Shown in pieces: positions 45,958 through 54,907 of a DNA stretch of 64,000 nt (its first letter is position 1; each line of letters starts with the position of its first letter). This DNA comes from Acidobacteriota bacterium (GTDB lineage Bacteria; Acidobacteriota; Terriglobia; UBA7540): the NCBI GenBank assembly GCA_902812465.1, contig CADDZE010000011.1, forward strand, positions 1 to 64,000. Reading direction: 5' to 3'. The position numbers and the translations under genes are program-made. The notes beneath the pieces are model-generated. The model was not told the DNA's origin. It made no database searches and was given only the letters and a program-made list of their open reading frames with translations.

Positions 45958-46791
45958 ATGGCCTTGACGTTCCACAAGCTTCTTGCGGGATGCCAAGCGG
46001 GTGAATCCAGCGCGTGGATGGCGTTCGTTCGCGAATATGGGCCCCTGGCGCGCGCCATCCTCGGGGTCTATACGCCCCTTGCGGCGGCGGATTGCGATCA
46101 GCTGTGGCGTGATTGCCTGCGCGACTTGGCGGATGGCGGCGCAGCGCGGCTGAAATCGATGCCCAGCGCGGCGGAGCGGGAGTTTCTCCTTGAGCTGCGT
46201 GTGATGGTTCTCACCCAAGCCGCTATCCGCCTGAAATCTGAACCCAGCCTGTCCGGCGGAGCTGGTCCTTCTACTGAAGCAGCGGTCAGGGACGTACTGA
46301 AAGACTTGCCGCTGCTCCACCAGGTCATCGTATTTCTGAAACTGGCGGGTTACACGGATGCCTCGATTGAGCAGATGCTGAGAATCACGCCCGCAGAGGC
46401 GCGGCGGGGCCTGGAGCGGCTCGAAGCCCGCTATCCGGCGGCGCTGGGAGGCGACAAGAACGTCTGCCTATGGCCGCGGACGTGGCTCCTCGACCTGCTG
46501 TTGAGTGCGTGGGCAGCCGCCACCAGCGCCTGCGTGACGCCACGCCAGATGATCCGTATTCTAGATGGCCAGACGAACTGGTACGACAAGGAACCCATGG
46601 AGCGGCACGTTGCCGGTTGTCTCACTTGCCTCGAACGCTGGGCGGCCCTGAGAGAGGTGGTCTACTGGCGGCGGGTGGCCTCGCGCCTCCCGGAAGGTGA
46701 CGCGGCCCGCTTTCTGAACGGTCTGCCCGGAGTGGCGTCACTGGCAAAGGGTAACCGGAGACGGCCATGGATGGCTCGGCTTCTGGGATAG
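45958..46791 (+). CDS. ECF-sigma-like protein with C-terminal HxxxCxxC zinc finger
   Basis: About 277 residues. The N-terminal part looks like sigma region 2 (LLAGCQAGESSAWMAFVREY, about 8-27). Region 4-like sequence at about 107-155 reads VLKDLPLLHQVIVFLKLAGY, with a helix-turn-helix (DASIEQMLRITPAEARRGLE). At 217-224, HVAGCLTC is the HxxxCxxC zinc finger normally found at the N-terminus of ZAS anti-sigma factors. Both functions thus appear in one polypeptide. Region 2.3-2.4 is weakly conserved, so it may be a degenerate sigma factor. The ATG at 45958 was used; a TTG at 45895 is possible. Confidence 0.6.
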   Translation: MALTFHKLLAGCQAGESSAWMAFVREYGPLARAILGVYTPLAAADCDQLWRDCLRDLADGGAARLKSMPSAAEREFLLELRVMVLTQAAIRLKSEPSLSGGAGPSTEAAVRDVLKDLPLLHQVIVFLKLAGYTDASIEQMLRITPAEARRGLERLEARYPAALGGDKNVCLWPRTWLLDLLLSAWAAATSACVTPRQMIRILDGQTNWYDKEPMERHVAGCLTCLERWAALREVVYWRRVASRLPEGDAARFLNGLPGVASLAKGNRRRPWMARLLG

Positions 46792-46902
46792 GACGGCCTT
46801 CATTCATTGATTTGCACGCCACCCTCGGCTCCTCATCGACAAGGGCCTCTTAGCTAGCTGCTGATGAGGAAATTCGCAACGCTCACGTGAGTGGAGGTGA
46901 TC

Positions 46903-48429
46903 ATGAACGACGCTAGTTCAAAGTACAAGTCCGCGGAATGCCCGGCCGCGCTCCCCCCTGTTAAGGAGTCAGACGGCCAAGGAGCCGACCCTGTCTTGCA
47001 GAAGCCAGTGGATCGCCGCAGCCTGCTGAAGGCGGGGGCGGCGGCTTTGGTGGGTGTAACCCGGGGACATACAAGACCGTTGGGTCGCTCCCCGGCTCAA
47101 GGTGCCAAACGGGTAATTGTCGCCGGCGGTGGCATTTCAGGACTCTCCTGCGCGTATGAGCTCATGAAGCGAGGGCACGAAGTGGAGGTGCTGGAAGCCT
47201 CCGAGCGTACCGGCGGACATGTCCGGACCATGCACGAACCCTTGGCGGATGGGCTCTACGCCGACCTTGGCGCGGAGCAATTCACCAAGCCAGGCTATGA
47301 TCTGTACTGGCGCTATGTCGAGGAGTTTAATCTCCCCTATCTCTATTACCCGCGCCGCCATGGCCTTTTGCGCCGAATTGGCGGTCAGTTTCGAACGGAG
47401 GAAGAGCTGCACGACCGCCGGGTGCTGGCCAACCTGGGTTTTAACCGCCGCGAAATCGATTATTTGGCTACCAACGCCTGGTGGAACCTGCCGATGCTCT
47501 ATTTTCAGCCCTATGTCGATAGCTTTCCCGGCGAATATGAGCCCTATAAGGCAGGGCTCAACCATCTGGATGATGTAGAGCTCGGGGATCTGCTCCGCAA
47601 GGACGGGGCTTCTGAAGCAGCCATCCGCTTCATCGGGGATACCAAAGCATCCGCGCTGCATGCGCTCTGGCACGCGGCCATCCTCAAGATCCGAGGGGTA
47701 CCGCTGTTCCCGATCGATGTCTATCGGTTGAAGGGTGGGAATCAAGTGATGACCGATACCTTAGCTCAGAAGCTCGGCGACCGAGTTCACCTCGAATCCC
47801 CGGTCACCCGCATCGAACGGGGCGAAAGCGGTGTTCGCGTCAGCTATCGCCACGCCGGAGAGGCCAGACAAATGGAAGCAGACTACCTCGTCTGCGCGAT
47901 GTCGGCCGTCTTGTTGCGCCGCATCCCCGTCGAACCTCCGTGGCCGGAGGCCAAGCGTTATGCGATCGACCACGTACCGTATTACTCGGCGTCTCACGCT
48001 GTCTTCCAGACCCGGACGCCCTTCTGGGAAGAAGACGGGCACAGCATCAACTGGGAGACGGAAAATCCGAACCTGGAGCAGCTTTGGCGCATGGCAGAAG
48101 AGGTCCCGACGGAGCGCTCAATTCTGATTGGCTGGTCAGAAGCGAGCGCCTCGGCCAACGATGCCTTGGAGGCGTTTCAGCGCCTTTATCTGGGGCGCGT
48201 TCGCGGGGTCGAGCGAGTTTTCATGCATACTTGGGCGAATGATCCCTGGGCCATGGCGTGCGAAACCGTCACCTATTCTCCAGGCCAGCTGAAGAAGATC
48301 TGGCCAGCCATTGCGGACCCAGTAGGGCGCGTTCACTTTGCCGGAGCTTACGCGGACAATCTCAACTGGGGACAGGAAGCGGGAACGCGTTCTGCCCATC
48401 GTGTCGCCGAGGCTATCGATCGTGCGTAA
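46903..48429 (+). CDS. Tat-exported FAD amine oxidase / protoporphyrinogen-oxidase-like protein
   Basis: About 508 residues. The N-terminal VDRRSLLKAGAAALVGVTRG is a twin-arginine-type signal. KRVIVAGGGISGLSCAYELM, ending in EVEVLEASERTGG, is the dinucleotide-binding motif of the flavin amine oxidase family. The C-terminal VHFAGAYADNLNWGQEAGTR closes the FAD site. HemY-type enzymes are cytoplasmic or membrane-bound, so a Tat signal suggests instead a periplasmic amine or phytoene-type oxidase of unknown substrate. The start is the ATG at 46903 with GGAGGTGATC directly upstream. Confidence 0.82.
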   Translation: MNDASSKYKSAECPAALPPVKESDGQGADPVLQKPVDRRSLLKAGAAALVGVTRGHTRPLGRSPAQGAKRVIVAGGGISGLSCAYELMKRGHEVEVLEASERTGGHVRTMHEPLADGLYADLGAEQFTKPGYDLYWRYVEEFNLPYLYYPRRHGLLRRIGGQFRTEEELHDRRVLANLGFNRREIDYLATNAWWNLPMLYFQPYVDSFPGEYEPYKAGLNHLDDVELGDLLRKDGASEAAIRFIGDTKASALHALWHAAILKIRGVPLFPIDVYRLKGGNQVMTDTLAQKLGDRVHLESPVTRIERGESGVRVSYRHAGEARQMEADYLVCAMSAVLLRRIPVEPPWPEAKRYAIDHVPYYSASHAVFQTRTPFWEEDGHSINWETENPNLEQLWRMAEEVPTERSILIGWSEASASANDALEAFQRLYLGRVRGVERVFMHTWANDPWAMACETVTYSPGQLKKIWPAIADPVGRVHFAGAYADNLNWGQEAGTRSAHRVAEAIDRA

Positions 48430-48487
48430 GGCCTGTTCCGCCCGGTCACCGGCCCTGCCGTGCTGAGGGCCACCGGAGCTCCGCGAA

Positions 48488-49621
48488 ATGCGTGATTATC
48501 GCAAAGAGTTTTTCGACTTCGCGCCCTTTGTCTACCTCGACTGTGCCTATCAGGGCCCGTTCCCACGCCGCACGGCCGCGCGCATCCAGCAAGCCATTGA
48601 GCTGAAGTGCTATCCGCACTCTCTGAGGGCGCCGGAATACGTGGATCTTCCAGAAAGAGTACGCGCCCGGCTGGCCAGGATTATCGGCGCCCGAGCGGAC
48701 GAGATTGCTCTCACCAACAGCGCCACCCAAGGAGTCGGCATCGTGGCCACCGGCCTGGGTCTGGGTTCAGGTGACGAAGTGATTGTTGCGGCTACCAACT
48801 TTCCCGCGAATCTGTTCACGTGGTTGCACCTGCAACGGCTGGGAGTGAAGGTCCACGTACTGAAGCCCCAAAGCGGCGTTGTGGAGCCCGACGACTTGGC
48901 GGCCGTGATTTCACAGCGAACGCGGGTCGTGGCGCTGGACTGGGTTACCTACGACACCGGGCTCAGGGCTGACCTCGCTGCCCTCGGGGAGATCGCTCAC
49001 CGGCACGGGGCGATCTTCGTGGTCGATGGGACACAAGGCGTGGGCGCAGTGCCCCTCGACGTACGAGACCTCCCACTAGATGGGATGGCGGTGGCGGCCT
49101 ACAAGTGGCTGCTGGGACCTTACGGTACCGGCTTTGCCTACCTCAGCCAGCAAATACAGGATCGCCTGGATTTGAGCGTCCTCAACTGGCTCACCGTCGA
49201 AGGAAGCGCCAACTTTGACACCCTCCCAGTGGAAGAATTCACCCTCGAGCGGGGAGCGAAGATCTTCGATGTCCCGGAGACGTCGAACTTCCTCAATCTT
49301 TACGGATTGGAGGCCTCCCTCGAATTCGTCGAGCAGGTTACGGTCGGCGCGGTATGGCAGCACTGCAGGGTTTTGCTGGGGCGGTTGCAGGACGGCTTGC
49401 GAACCCAAGCCCTGATGGTGCTTGGTGACACACGCCCGGAAGAGTCCTCCACCATCCTAAGCTTCCGCGCGGAGTCAGCGGACGCGACTGCCCGCCTGTA
49501 TGTCACGCTCAAGACACGCCGGATCGCTGTCAGTCTGCGCCGTGGCTCCATCCGAGTCTCGCCGTACCTCTACAATACGGAGGCGGATATCGAGGCCTTG
49601 CTCGAGGCAATAGAAGAGTAG
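48488..49621 (+). CDS. Class V PLP aminotransferase (cysteine-desulfurase-like)
   Basis: This 377-residue NifS/isopenicillin-N-epimerase-like enzyme has EIALTNSATQGVGIVATGLG (PLP phosphate contact), FVVDGTQGVGAVPLDV (the Asp stacking on the pyridine) and MAVAAYKWLLGPYGTGFAYL with the Schiff-base Lys. The C-terminal cysteine loop of true desulfurases is not evident. A role as aminotransferase, epimerase or lyase on the product of the neighbouring amine oxidase is possible. It starts 58 bp after that gene on the same strand. Confidence 0.85.
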   Translation: MRDYRKEFFDFAPFVYLDCAYQGPFPRRTAARIQQAIELKCYPHSLRAPEYVDLPERVRARLARIIGARADEIALTNSATQGVGIVATGLGLGSGDEVIVAATNFPANLFTWLHLQRLGVKVHVLKPQSGVVEPDDLAAVISQRTRVVALDWVTYDTGLRADLAALGEIAHRHGAIFVVDGTQGVGAVPLDVRDLPLDGMAVAAYKWLLGPYGTGFAYLSQQIQDRLDLSVLNWLTVEGSANFDTLPVEEFTLERGAKIFDVPETSNFLNLYGLEASLEFVEQVTVGAVWQHCRVLLGRLQDGLRTQALMVLGDTRPEESSTILSFRAESADATARLYVTLKTRRIAVSLRRGSIRVSPYLYNTEADIEALLEAIEE

Positions 49622-49707
49622 GAACCCATAGGCTCGGCCCAGGGTCGAGACAACCTCAAGCGCGCTGTCGCTTTCCCAATCCTAGGTAGGAACATCCGCG
49701 ATCGGTC

Positions 49708-51462
49708 ATGGCCCAATTGGAAAAAACGGGATCGGCTTCCGCAGGGGGAGCGCTTTATCGTCTTGGGGCTGGTTCGCGCCGGCGGTCGGGCGGGGAAGTG
49801 CGACGGTTGCGCCTCGCCGGGGTCGGGTGGCTGGCCGCGGCAGTAGCCGGTAGCGTGACACTAGCCCTGGCGCAGCTCCCGGAAGACGAGTTGACCCGCG
49901 AACAATTAGAGTTCACTCGCATTTACGGGCTGGTGGAAGAAAACTACGCCGAGGCTCTGAGTCCGGACCGGATCATCCTCGACGGCGCCGTCCGCCACAT
50001 GCTGGCGACCCTCGATCCCTTCTCGGCCTTCTTTGATCGCGATCAATTTGCAGCACTACAAGAGCAGGCGCGTGGCCAAGCACTGGGTTTTGGTTCGATT
50101 CTTTACGTCCAGCCCGGCAAGGTGTTGGTGCTTCAAACCACCCAGGGTTCCCCCTCTTGGCGCGCTGGCTTAGGACCTGGTGATGAAATCGTCGCCATCA
50201 ACGGCGAGCGCGTCTCGCGACTCGACTTTCAATCCCTCGTCGCTCTCCTGCAGCGGTCACGCTCCCGCCCCGTGCGGCTGGCGGTGATCCATCCCGGACA
50301 AGTGGTACCCCGCGACTTCGAGCTGAAGCCAGCCGAAGTAGCCCTGCCCACGGTGGATAAGAGCTTCCTGCTGCAACCGGGAATCGGCTACATCCACATT
50401 TCTGGCTTCGAGTCCAAGACGCGTGATGAGGTGGTGCGAGCTCTCAAGGATTTGGGGGCATCGAAACAGCCTAACCGTCGCGGGGGCCACCTTAAGAGTC
50501 TTCTGCTCGACCTGCGTGACAATCACGGAGGCATGGTGGATGCGGCGCTCGGCGTCGTGAGCCTGTTCTTGAAGCCAAACCAGCCAGTGCTCAGCGTCCG
50601 CGGCCGTGCCAGCGCTGGCGGCCCCCAGACCAAGGTGTATCAGGCATTACCGTCGCCGCTCCATTTTGACGGCCCCTTGGTCGTGCTCGTGAACGGCGAC
50701 ACCGCGAGTGCCGCGGAAGTGGTGACGGCGGCGCTACAGGACCATGACCGTGCCCTGATTGTCGGCGAGCCGACGTTTGGTAAGGGCGTAGTGGAGACAG
50801 TGATGGGATTAAGTGAGGGAACAGGCCTGGCGCTGACCACCGCCGAGTATTTTGCTCCCAGCGGGCGCTCTATCCAAAAGCCCTTGCCGGGCACCGCGTT
50901 AGCCTCCCGCGCGATGGCAGAAGATGGTACAGCCGCGCACCCCGCCTCCGGGTTATCGGCAGCCGCGAAGCTGGCGGACGTCGGGCTGGCGACGCGCGAT
51001 GCAGCCGATTCCTCAAGGAACGCTTCCAGTAAAGCCTCCGGAGCTGCCTTCCACACGGACAATGGCCGGCCGGTTTTAGCCGGCGGCGGCGTGACGCCCG
51101 ACGTGCTCATTCCGCCTTTGCAGCTCGATCCTTGGGTCAGCTTTCTCAACCAGCGCGGCGCCTTTACCGATTTCGCCTCCCAATACCTCACCCTGCACCG
51201 CAAGGTGCCGAAGGACTTTGAGCCGGATTCGGACACGCTGGCTGATTTCAAGGACTTTCTCACCCGGCAGGGCATTCGTGCTCCTGACAAATACTGGAAC
51301 AAGGATCAGGCTTATCTGAAACTTCGTATCAAAGTCGAGACCCTTAACCTGGTCTACGGATTGACCTGGGGCGAAGAGGTAGCAACGCAGAACGATCCCC
51401 AAGTTCAAAGGGCTGTGCGACTGTTCGCACAACTCCCGCAGCTCCTGCAGCCAGTGCATTGA
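49708..51462 (+). CDS. S41 C-terminal processing peptidase with PDZ domain
   Basis: This 584-residue protein has a membrane anchor or signal at about 37-58, then the N-terminal helical region with LDGAVRHMLATLDPFSAFFD. A PDZ domain follows at about 125-195 (GLGPGDEIVAINGERVSRLD), and then the S41 catalytic core. SLLLDLRDNHGGMVDAALG is the conserved core strand, Ser334 in VLVNGDTASAAEVV is the nucleophile and Lys359 in VGEPTFGKGVVETV is the general base. It would act on periplasmic proteins or envelope targets. Its C-terminal 120 residues, with FTDFASQYLTLHRKVPKDF, match the long CtpA/Prc-type tail. Confidence 0.9.
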   Translation: MAQLEKTGSASAGGALYRLGAGSRRRSGGEVRRLRLAGVGWLAAAVAGSVTLALAQLPEDELTREQLEFTRIYGLVEENYAEALSPDRIILDGAVRHMLATLDPFSAFFDRDQFAALQEQARGQALGFGSILYVQPGKVLVLQTTQGSPSWRAGLGPGDEIVAINGERVSRLDFQSLVALLQRSRSRPVRLAVIHPGQVVPRDFELKPAEVALPTVDKSFLLQPGIGYIHISGFESKTRDEVVRALKDLGASKQPNRRGGHLKSLLLDLRDNHGGMVDAALGVVSLFLKPNQPVLSVRGRASAGGPQTKVYQALPSPLHFDGPLVVLVNGDTASAAEVVTAALQDHDRALIVGEPTFGKGVVETVMGLSEGTGLALTTAEYFAPSGRSIQKPLPGTALASRAMAEDGTAAHPASGLSAAAKLADVGLATRDAADSSRNASSKASGAAFHTDNGRPVLAGGGVTPDVLIPPLQLDPWVSFLNQRGAFTDFASQYLTLHRKVPKDFEPDSDTLADFKDFLTRQGIRAPDKYWNKDQAYLKLRIKVETLNLVYGLTWGEEVATQNDPQVQRAVRLFAQLPQLLQPVH

Positions 51463-51849
51463 GCGGCTAGCAGCCAAGCGAGATCATCGCGCCCCTTTGT
51501 TAGCGCTCGCGGAGGCAATTTCCGATTCCGGGTAGGTGTTCGCCGAAGCTTACGCTTTCCGGCTTCCTTACCACAACTATTGGACGCCCACGCCATATCG
51601 GCGGAGAAGCGCGCCGCGCAGCCATCGGGGACGTTTGCAAGGAGGGTGGGCTCGCCGATCATAGAAACCGCTTAGCTTGCTCGACGCACGATGGCGCACT
51701 TAGGGTGCGCTCGGGTTAGGACAAGGCCATGAGTGAGGTAGCGGGGTATACACGTCCTCAGGAGAGCGAGTTTATGCAAGTAATGCATAATATTGCAGCA
51801 GGCTTCTTGCCTCTTGCACTTTGATCTGGGTCGCGGTAGGTTCCATCCT
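51463..51849. other. Intergenic, no gene recognised
   Basis: The 387 bp upstream of the membrane-anchored hypothetical gene contain no conserved frame. The AT-richer stretch ATGCAAGTAATGCATAATATTG at 51774-51795 could include a promoter -10 region (GCATAATAT), but no matching -35 box is clear. Confidence 0.35.
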
Positions 51850-52620
51850 ATGGCATGGGTCCTCGGCGCCCTTGGGGGGATGGTGCTTCTCCTGGTGGGG
51901 TCCATCCTAAGGAAAATTTTGCGTCTGGACGAGGCAGCGCCTCACCCGCGCAGGGCTTGCTTTTATCTCGGTGCGGAGCGAGAAGCGGCATATCAGCCCG
52001 TCGCGATAGAGATTGAGACTCGCTCCACCATTCTGGCCGTCGCGCTCAACGACGCGATGGAAGAACGGGACGTCGGACATCTGGCGATCGCTTGGCAGTT
52101 GGTCTTACTGGCGGCGCGCGAGTGGGACCAGCTTTCGCAGGTCTTGCTGGGTCTTCTCGATGCCCTCTCTGAGTATATGCCGAGGGCCGGCGTGGTCGTA
52201 CCGGTCCATCCGATTGCCTCCCACCGGTTTCGCTCTCAGACCATGGTGGATTATGTTCGCATGCACGAACTGTTGGACCAGCTTGTTTTCCGCAACAAAA
52301 TACGCTTCCAGTTGCATGTAAGGGTGCTCCGCCGCGCCCTCGAGACTCTGGGTGGGGAGTTTCGTCGCTCTTGTCGGACGGGCTTGGACACCGAAGTGTT
52401 GGGAATTGCAGTCTGGAATCGGCTGGACAGCTCCTTCCACGACTTGGATCTGGTGTCGAAGGAAAGCCTTTTGGCGCTGCGTGCCTTCCTAGCAGCTCTG
52501 GCGGATGAGTCGCTTCCTTCCTTTGCCCACGACCTGCTGCAACTTGTACGCCACGGCGTTTGTCAGAGTGCCCGGTTCGCCATGGAGCCGCCCACCAACC
52601 TCCCGCTGAATCAACCCTAG
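51850..52620 (+). CDS. Membrane-anchored hypothetical protein
   Basis: About 256 residues. One N-terminal transmembrane helix (VLGALGGMVLLLVGSIL) is followed by an all-helical cytoplasmic region, with repeated leucine-rich helices such as IAWQLVLLAAREWDQLSQVL and LLDALSEYMP. The family is not recognised. The ATG at 51850 puts the membrane helix at the N-terminus; an upstream in-frame start at 51793 is less likely. Its stop codon shares a CTAG tetranucleotide with the stop of the convergent phosphofructokinase gene, leaving no space for a terminator. Confidence 0.65.
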   Translation: MAWVLGALGGMVLLLVGSILRKILRLDEAAPHPRRACFYLGAEREAAYQPVAIEIETRSTILAVALNDAMEERDVGHLAIAWQLVLLAAREWDQLSQVLLGLLDALSEYMPRAGVVVPVHPIASHRFRSQTMVDYVRMHELLDQLVFRNKIRFQLHVRVLRRALETLGGEFRRSCRTGLDTEVLGIAVWNRLDSSFHDLDLVSKESLLALRAFLAALADESLPSFAHDLLQLVRHGVCQSARFAMEPPTNLPLNQP

Positions 52621-53660
52621 CCGTAAAAAATTTCTGCCGTGCTGATCAGCTCCGGCGAGACGCGCTTGAGTTTGCCCATAATAGTACTCAGAGGAACGTA
52701 GCTAATCTCGTTACCCTTCAAGCAGACCATCGTGCCGAATCGGCCCTCATGAATCAGGTCAACAGCCTTGACTCCATAACGAGTGCTCAGCACCCGATCG
52801 AAGGCGGTGGGTGTACCACCTCGCTGAACGTGACCCAGCACGGTGACCCGCGTTTCGAAACCGGTGCGCTTCTCAATCTCCTGGGCGATGACCTCACCGA
52901 CGCCCCCCAAATGCACGTGGCCGAACTGGTCGAGCTTCTGATCCCTGGTCACTTGCGTGGCGCCGTCCAGCTGGAAGCCCTCAGCAACCACGACAATGGA
53001 GAAGAGCCGTCCGCGGGCGTGCCTTTTCTCAAGGATCTCGCAGATTTTCTCAATGCTCATGGGATGCTCTGGGATCAGAATACAGTCCGCCCCGCCCGCC
53101 AATCCTCCAACGGTGGCAATCCAGCCGGTGTGCCGACCCATTACCTCGACCACCATGACGCGCTGATGCGATTCCGCAGTGGTGTGGAGGCGGTCAATAG
53201 CCTCGGTGACGATCGAAACTGCCGTATCAAAGCCGAAGGTCTGGTCCGTCCCTTCGATGTCGTTATCGATGGTTTTGGGGACACCGACTACCCGTACGCC
53301 TTCCTCCGCAAGCTGCCGAGCCACGCCCAATGTATCCTCACCTCCGACGGCGATCAGGCCGTGAAGCTTCAGCTTCTTCAGATTGGCCAGGAGCTTCTTC
53401 TTGTCGGCAGGGGTCTTCAATGGATTGGTCCGGGAAGTTCCCAAAATGGTGCCGCCGCGCGGCAGGATACCTGAAACGGACATGAGCGTGAGAGGCTCGA
53501 CGCTGTACTGCACTAAGCCCAACCACCCGTGCTTGATACCGACCACCGCGTAGCCCAGCATTTCAGCGCGCCGCACCACAGCTCGAATCACGGCGTTCAA
53601 ACCTGGGCAGTCACCGCCACCGGTCAAAATTCCGATTGTGCGCTTAGTCTTCGATTTCAT
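52617..53660 (-). CDS. 6-phosphofructokinase, probably pyrophosphate-dependent
   Basis: This is a full-length 347-residue PfkA-family enzyme. GILTGGGDCPGLNAVIRAVV starts the nucleotide or PPi site, PKTIDNDIEGTDQTFGFDTA is the fructose-6-phosphate/catalytic loop with TIDND, and EVMGRHTGWIA binds the sugar phosphate. At the two positions known to separate phosphoryl donors it has Asp109 (GGEDTLG) and Lys129 (VPKTIDND). This is the pair found in PPi-dependent enzymes; ATP enzymes have Gly at both. The reaction with PPi is reversible and would serve glycolysis and gluconeogenesis. Confidence 0.88.
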   Translation of the reverse strand: MKSKTKRTIGILTGGGDCPGLNAVIRAVVRRAEMLGYAVVGIKHGWLGLVQYSVEPLTLMSVSGILPRGGTILGTSRTNPLKTPADKKKLLANLKKLKLHGLIAVGGEDTLGVARQLAEEGVRVVGVPKTIDNDIEGTDQTFGFDTAVSIVTEAIDRLHTTAESHQRVMVVEVMGRHTGWIATVGGLAGGADCILIPEHPMSIEKICEILEKRHARGRLFSIVVVAEGFQLDGATQVTRDQKLDQFGHVHLGGVGEVIAQEIEKRTGFETRVTVLGHVQRGGTPTAFDRVLSTRYGVKAVDLIHEGRFGTMVCLKGNEISYVPLSTIMGKLKRVSPELISTAEIFYG

Positions 53661-53841
53661 CCTTTATGCTCCTGACTAAAGTGGTGCCTGACGACCCGCG
53701 AGGGACGTAGGATAAGTGGGAAAGTTTGTACGGGCTCACCCCCAAATGTAACAATACTCGCCTGGAAGGTCAATGGTGTAAAGGTGGAGGAAGGCTGGGC
53801 GGCACTGCCGGCAAGCTCAGACCAAGGAGAGGTTCACATCG

Positions 53842-54660
53842 ATGCGCACCAAGAGGTGGAAAGCTACACGCATGACCGTAGGATGTTGCGTGGCGGTCAT
53901 GGCTGCTGTTTGGCGGGTCAGCTGGGCCCAGCCGAGTGGCCAGGGTACACTTACGGCACCCTCGGTATCTCGAACCGTACTCATGCTTAGCCTGAATGGC
54001 AAGTACCCGGTGCGCATTCCGCTTCGCGCCACAGCACCTCTTCCTCGGGCAGCCGGAACTGTCGAGATTTCGGAGAAGCGGGGTGAACTCTATCTCAAGG
54101 CTGAATACTCGGGGCTGGAGCCACCGAGAGGCTTTGGTCCAGAGTACCTCACTTACGTCCTGTGGATCGTTACACCTGACGGCGGCGCGGTCAACCTGGG
54201 GGAGGCTCGTCCTGAACCCGGAAGCAACACCAAAGCGCCCATCGCCTGGCGGCGTTTCGGGCTGGTGGTCACTGCCGAGCCGTACGCTGCCGCTTTCGTG
54301 CCGAGCGACATCGTCGTGCTGCAGAGTGCCCCGGGCGGCGAAGGCGTCCAAGAGTCAGGCAGCGCCAGGTTTCAACTGCTGCCTCGTGGCTACTACGCGG
54401 CTGCCGCGCTCGGGGCTGCAGCTGCTGATCCCGCCCCTCTCGAGATTCGGGAGGCGCGCAACGCGATCGCCATCGCCAAGTGGGCCGGCGCAGAGCGCCT
54501 GGCACCCGAGGGTCTTCAACGGGCGATGAGCCTGTTGAAGGAAGCAGAGGATGCCGAACAAAAGGGCGCCAGTCAGAAGGCCGTTGACGAGATCGCTGCC
54601 CAGGCCGTCCAAGCTGCCGAGGACGCACGCGCCATAGCCATGCGCCGCCGAGCTCACTAA
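53842..54660 (+). CDS. Secreted envelope-associated hypothetical protein
   Basis: This 272-residue protein has a signal peptide (VGCCVAVMAAVWRVSWAQ). The middle domain reads TVEISEKRGELYLKAEYSGL, then GPEYLTYVLWIVTPDGGAVN and FGLVVTAEPYAAAFVPSDIV. I recognise it as a domain common in Acidobacteriota envelope proteins, often ahead of an OmpA-type domain. Here the C-terminus is instead helical and Ala/Glu-rich (about 205-270; APEGLQRAMSLLKEAEDAEQ), like DUF4398-type coiled-coil tails. AAGGAGAGG precedes the ATG. The function is unknown. Confidence 0.65.
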   Translation: MRTKRWKATRMTVGCCVAVMAAVWRVSWAQPSGQGTLTAPSVSRTVLMLSLNGKYPVRIPLRATAPLPRAAGTVEISEKRGELYLKAEYSGLEPPRGFGPEYLTYVLWIVTPDGGAVNLGEARPEPGSNTKAPIAWRRFGLVVTAEPYAAAFVPSDIVVLQSAPGGEGVQESGSARFQLLPRGYYAAAALGAAAADPAPLEIREARNAIAIAKWAGAERLAPEGLQRAMSLLKEAEDAEQKGASQKAVDEIAAQAVQAAEDARAIAMRRRAH

Positions 54661-54907
54661 TCGCCTCCCCATTACCTTCATTCGTGGCACCTTCCGCCGG
54701 CTCATTGACTTCCTTCAGTTCCTTGTTCCAACTGGCCGCCCGGCAGCTATTGCCCGCCTTGAGCCATTGAGCGGCAAGGTTGTCCGTGTGCGATGACGTT
54801 CGCCCTGATCACTCGTGTGTCTATCACCTTTCTTCCCGTGCACTTCCCTGGGGCAATCCGTTTGGACCAGAAACTGCAACCGCCCCGTGGCAGGATCGGG
54901 GTCTAGC

